The notes beneath the pieces were generated by a model. The model made no database searches. It worked only from the letters and a program-made list of their open reading frames with translations, and was not told the origin of the DNA. A stretch of DNA of 64,000 nucleotides, taken from assembly GCA_947626675.1 (NCBI GenBank), contig CANQTC010000008.1, forward strand, positions 54,696-118,695, read 5' to 3'. Made by a program: the position numbers and the translations under genes. This DNA is from an uncultured Coprococcus sp. Its GTDB lineage: Bacteria > Bacillota > Clostridia > Lachnospirales > Lachnospiraceae. Shown here piece after piece: positions 61,899-64,000 of this stretch (positions are counted from its first letter, which is position 1; every line of letters starts with the position of its first letter).

Positions 61899-62927
61899 AT
61901 GGATAAGGATATAAAGATACTTGCAATTGAATCCTCCTGCGATGAAACATCTGCGGCAGTCGTTGTAAATGGGAGAGAAGTTTTATCAAATGTAATCTAT
62001 TCACAAATAGATATTCACACCCTATATGGAGGGGTAGTTCCGGAGATTGCGTCAAGAAAGCATATAGAAAAAATCAATCAGGTAATAAGAAAAGCCCTTG
62101 AGGAGGCTGAATGTACACTGGACGATATCGATGCGGTAGCTGTAACATATGGGCCGGGGCTTGTGGGTGCGTTGTTAGTAGGTGTAGGCGCGGCAAAAGC
62201 GATATGTTTTGCAAAAGATATTCCGCTTGTCGGCGTGCATCATATAGAGGGACATATTTCTGCAAATTATATACAGGATAAAACGCTAGAGCCTCCTTTT
62301 ATGTGTCTTGTTGTATCGGGTGGACATACACATCTGGTTAAAGTTGCAGATTATGGGAAATACGAAATACTTGGAATAACCAGAGATGATGCTGCCGGAG
62401 AAGCATTTGACAAGGTAGCAAGAGCAATTGGACTGGGATATCCGGGCGGCCCGAAGGTGGATAAGCTGGCAAAAGAGGGCAATCCTGATGCAATTGTCTT
62501 TCCGAGAGCAAAGATTGGCGATTCAGAATATGATTTCAGCTTCAGTGGTTTAAAATCAGCAGTTTTGAATTATATTAATCAGGCCAATATGAAAGGTGAA
62601 GAAATAAACAGAGCGGATGTAGCGGCGTCCTTTCAAAAAGCTGTAACAGATGTACTGACAGCGCATACAATAGCAGCAGCAAGACATTTTGGTATGCATA
62701 AGGTTGCAATCGCAGGCGGCGTAGCAGCTAATTCAGCGCTGAGAAAAGCAATGGAAGAGGCGTGTGAAAAGGAAAATCTGTCACTCTATTATCCGTCACC
62801 GATACTTTGTACGGATAATGCCGCAATGATTGGCGCAGCGGGATATTATGAGTATATCAATGGAACAAGACATGGCTGGGATTTGAATGCGATACCCAAT
62901 CTGAAGTTAGGGCAGAGAACGATATGA
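61899..62927 (+). CDS. tsaD: tRNA t6A threonylcarbamoyltransferase TsaD
   Basis: A 342-residue Tsa[17 protein letters not shown] start, metal-binding HIEGH (in [14 protein letters not shown]), [37 protein letters not shown] and [14 protein letters not shown]. With TsaB and TsaE it completes the t6A set except the TsaC-type enzyme, not seen in the window. Its TGA overlaps the ispD start by 4 bp. Confidence 0.97.
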   Translation: MDKDIKILAIESSCDETSAAVVVNGREVLSNVIYSQIDIHTLYGGVVPEIASRKHIEKINQVIRKALEEAECTLDDIDAVAVTYGPGLVGALLVGVGAAKAICFAKDIPLVGVHHIEGHISANYIQDKTLEPPFMCLVVSGGHTHLVKVADYGKYEILGITRDDAAGEAFDKVARAIGLGYPGGPKVDKLAKEGNPDAIVFPRAKIGDSEYDFSFSGLKSAVLNYINQANMKGEEINRADVAASFQKAVTDVLTAHTIAAARHFGMHKVAIAGGVAANSALRKAMEEACEKENLSLYYPSPILCTDNAAMIGAAGYYEYINGTRHGWDLNAIPNLKLGQRTI

Positions 62928-63622
62928 ATGACAAAATAACTGCGATATTACTTGCTGCCGGATGCGGCAGCAGAATGAAGAGCAATATACAAAAACAATT
63001 TATGCCATTGGGCGAATATCCGGTGATTTATTATCCGCTAAAGGTGTTGGAGGAAAGCATCGTAGATGATGTTATCCTTGTGACAGGGAAGCAGGATATC
63101 GAATATTGTAGACAGAATATCATAAAAAAATATGGTTTTTCAAAAGTCCGCACGATAGCAGCGGGCGGAAGCGAACGGTATGAGTCAGTATGGAATGCTT
63201 TAAAATGCATAACAGACGCAGAATATGTACTGATACATGATGGCGCAAGACCATTCATAACAGATAAGATGATAAATGCTTCTATTGAGAATGTCAGAAT
63301 CTTTGGCGCGTGTACGGTAGGTATGCCTGTCAAGGATACGATTAAACTGGTGGACGATGAACAGATGGGAGTCAATACGCCTGACAGAAGATATCTGTAT
63401 CAGATACAGACACCGCAGACTTTTGAAAGGCGATTATTAAATGATTGCTATTTAAGAATGATGGATGCAAAGGACAATCGTGTAACAGATGATACGATGG
63501 TGGTAGAACGCTATGCGGGTAAAAAATCTAAAGTTTTGGAAGGAAGTTATACAAATATAAAAATAACAACGCCTGAAGACTTAAAAATTGCAGAAATTTT
63601 TTTAAAAAATGTGTTGACATGA
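62924..63622 (+). CDS. ispD: 2-C-methyl-D-erythritol 4-phosphate cytidylyltransferase
   Basis: A 232-residue IspD of the MEP isoprenoid pathway: nucleotide-binding [37 protein letters not shown] and the metal-contacting VKDTIK / QTPQTF region. The related CDP-ribitol enzyme TarI is an alternative, but no teichoic acid genes are near. It overlaps tsaD by 4 bp; its last codons contain the tRNA promoter. Confidence 0.9.
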   Translation: MNDKITAILLAAGCGSRMKSNIQKQFMPLGEYPVIYYPLKVLEESIVDDVILVTGKQDIEYCRQNIIKKYGFSKVRTIAAGGSERYESVWNALKCITDAEYVLIHDGARPFITDKMINASIENVRIFGACTVGMPVKDTIKLVDDEQMGVNTPDRRYLYQIQTPQTFERRLLNDCYLRMMDAKDNRVTDDTMVVERYAGKKSKVLEGSYTNIKITTPEDLKIAEIFLKNVLT

Positions 63623-63642
63623 TGGAATAAGAATGATAATAT
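63614..63642 (+). promoter_or_regulatory. sigma-A promoter of the tRNA-Ser genes, overlapping the end of ispD
   Basis: TTGACA (63614-63619), 17-bp spacer, TAATAT (63637-63642), about 42 bp before the first tRNA. Confidence 0.75.
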
Positions 63643-63683
63643 ATACAAGTCGCTTGGGAAATGCGACAGCGTGAAAATGAAAT

Positions 63684-63769
63684 GGAGAGATATCGAAGTG
63701 GTCATAACGAGGCGGTCTTGAAAACCGTTTGTCCGAAAGGGCGCGAGGGTTCGAATCCCTCTCTCTCCG
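63684..63769 (+). tRNA. tRNA-Ser (anticodon UGA)
   Basis: An 86-nt tRNA. Acceptor GGAGAGA (63684-63690) pairs with TCTCTCC (63762-63768), discriminator G769. Anticodon loop CTTGAAA gives TGA between a 5-bp stem; long variable arm (GTCCGAAAGGGC) and T-loop GGTTCGAATCC identify a class II serine tRNA. No CCA is encoded. Confidence 0.95.
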
Positions 63770-63809
63770 CTGGCTTCTTAACATTAAGAAGTTCAAACGC
63801 TTGATACTG

Positions 63810-63898
63810 GGAGAAGTACCCAAGCGGTTGAAGGGGCTCCCCTGGAAAGGGAGTAGGTCGATAGTCTCGGCGCGAGGGTTCAAATCCCTCCTTCTCCG
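63810..63898 (+). tRNA. tRNA-Ser (anticodon GGA)
   Basis: An 89-nt tRNA. Acceptor GGAGAAG (63810-63816) pairs with CTTCTCC (63891-63897). Anticodon arm CTCCC-CTGGAAA-GGGAG gives GGA; long variable arm and T-loop GGTTCAAATCC as in class II. It follows the first tRNA-Ser by 40 bp, probably on one transcript. Confidence 0.95.
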
Positions 63899-64000
63899 TT
63901 AAGACATACTGGTATCAATCGATAAGAAAGAACCTTGAAAAATTAACAACATGACAACCCTGAAATTCCAAAAAAGAATTTCAAGAACGGTTTAACAAAC
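63899..64000 (+). other. window end, nothing certain; possible boxA-like leader
   Basis: No gene can be read. GAACCTTGAAAA (63930-63941) resembles the boxA-type TTGAAAA sequences found in rRNA leaders and spacers of Firmicutes; a rRNA gene could lie just beyond the window. Weak evidence. Confidence 0.25.

Overview
The window is a low-GC (about 38-40 % by eye), densely coded bacterial chromosome segment. Gene content and style (SecA, RF2 with a frameshift, long-form HPF, aspartokinase/homoserine dehydrogenase pair, split transketolase, minimal SufC/SufB pair, GH25 lysozymes, many AGGAGG ribosome sites and sigma-A type promoters) point to a Gram-positive anaerobe of the Clostridia, most likely a Lachnospiraceae-like organism. 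That placement is inference from gene families; no rRNA gene is present to prove it.

Layout. 1-3.1 kb: the tail of a sensor histidine kinase, then an unusual cytoplasmic ParB-like/BMP-domain fusion and a metallophosphoesterase. 3.3-7.4 kb: citrate synthase, an orphan sugar-binding lipoprotein and an rRNA-methyltransferase-like gene. 7.6-12.6 kb: a tightly packed MoxR ATPase, DUF58, small membrane protein, VWA, VWA, TPR operon (Bat-like). 12.6-19.9 kb: a lipoprotein, a methyltransferase broken by an in-frame amber codon, a NYN/LOTUS-domain protein, a GH25 lysozyme with two Cpl-7 repeats, a zinc phospholipase C-like protein, a membrane metallophosphoesterase, a Nudix hydrolase and a HAD phosphatase. 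20.1-22.9 kb: an orphan PTS IIC protein and a MATE exporter. 22.9-27.9 kb: an accessory island with an ECF sigma factor, a probable membrane anti-sigma factor and a three-gene ABC transporter, flanked by the truncated remains of an AraC regulator and of a Fic protein.

28.0-33 kb: thiC (no recognisable TPP riboswitch), a YdcF-like membrane protein, a LUD-domain protein and a two-gene minimal SUF-like Fe-S assembly system. 33-39.4 kb: a VTC-type polyphosphate polymerase domain protein, DUF4956 membrane protein and carbohydrate-binding-domain lipoprotein, followed closely by a second MoxR-DUF58 operon whose last member looks like a TgpA-type membrane protein without its transglutaminase core. 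39.5-43.1 kb: split transketolase, a MaoC-like protein, an orphan response regulator and a small unknown protein. 43.2-51.4 kb: a large secreted GH25/FN3/SH3 lysozyme, a DUF1189-like protein, pyruvate kinase, an SH3-NlpC/P60 endopeptidase and HPF. 51.5-63.9 kb: housekeeping genes secA, prfB, hom, lysC, dCMP deaminase, tsaE-tsaB-rimI, ribonuclease Z, tsaD, ispD and two tRNA-Ser genes.

Themes: cell-envelope biology recurs (two MoxR/DUF58 operons, three wall hydrolases, several lipoproteins). The 22.9-27.9 kb segment looks acquired. The most unusual items are the ParB-BMP fusion, the transglutaminase-less MoxR operon beside a polyphosphate/DUF4956/lipoprotein cluster, the sigma-controlled ABC island, the amber-interrupted methyltransferase beside a NYN-LOTUS gene, and a consensus promoter whose -35 box lies inside a perfect 12-bp inverted repeat.
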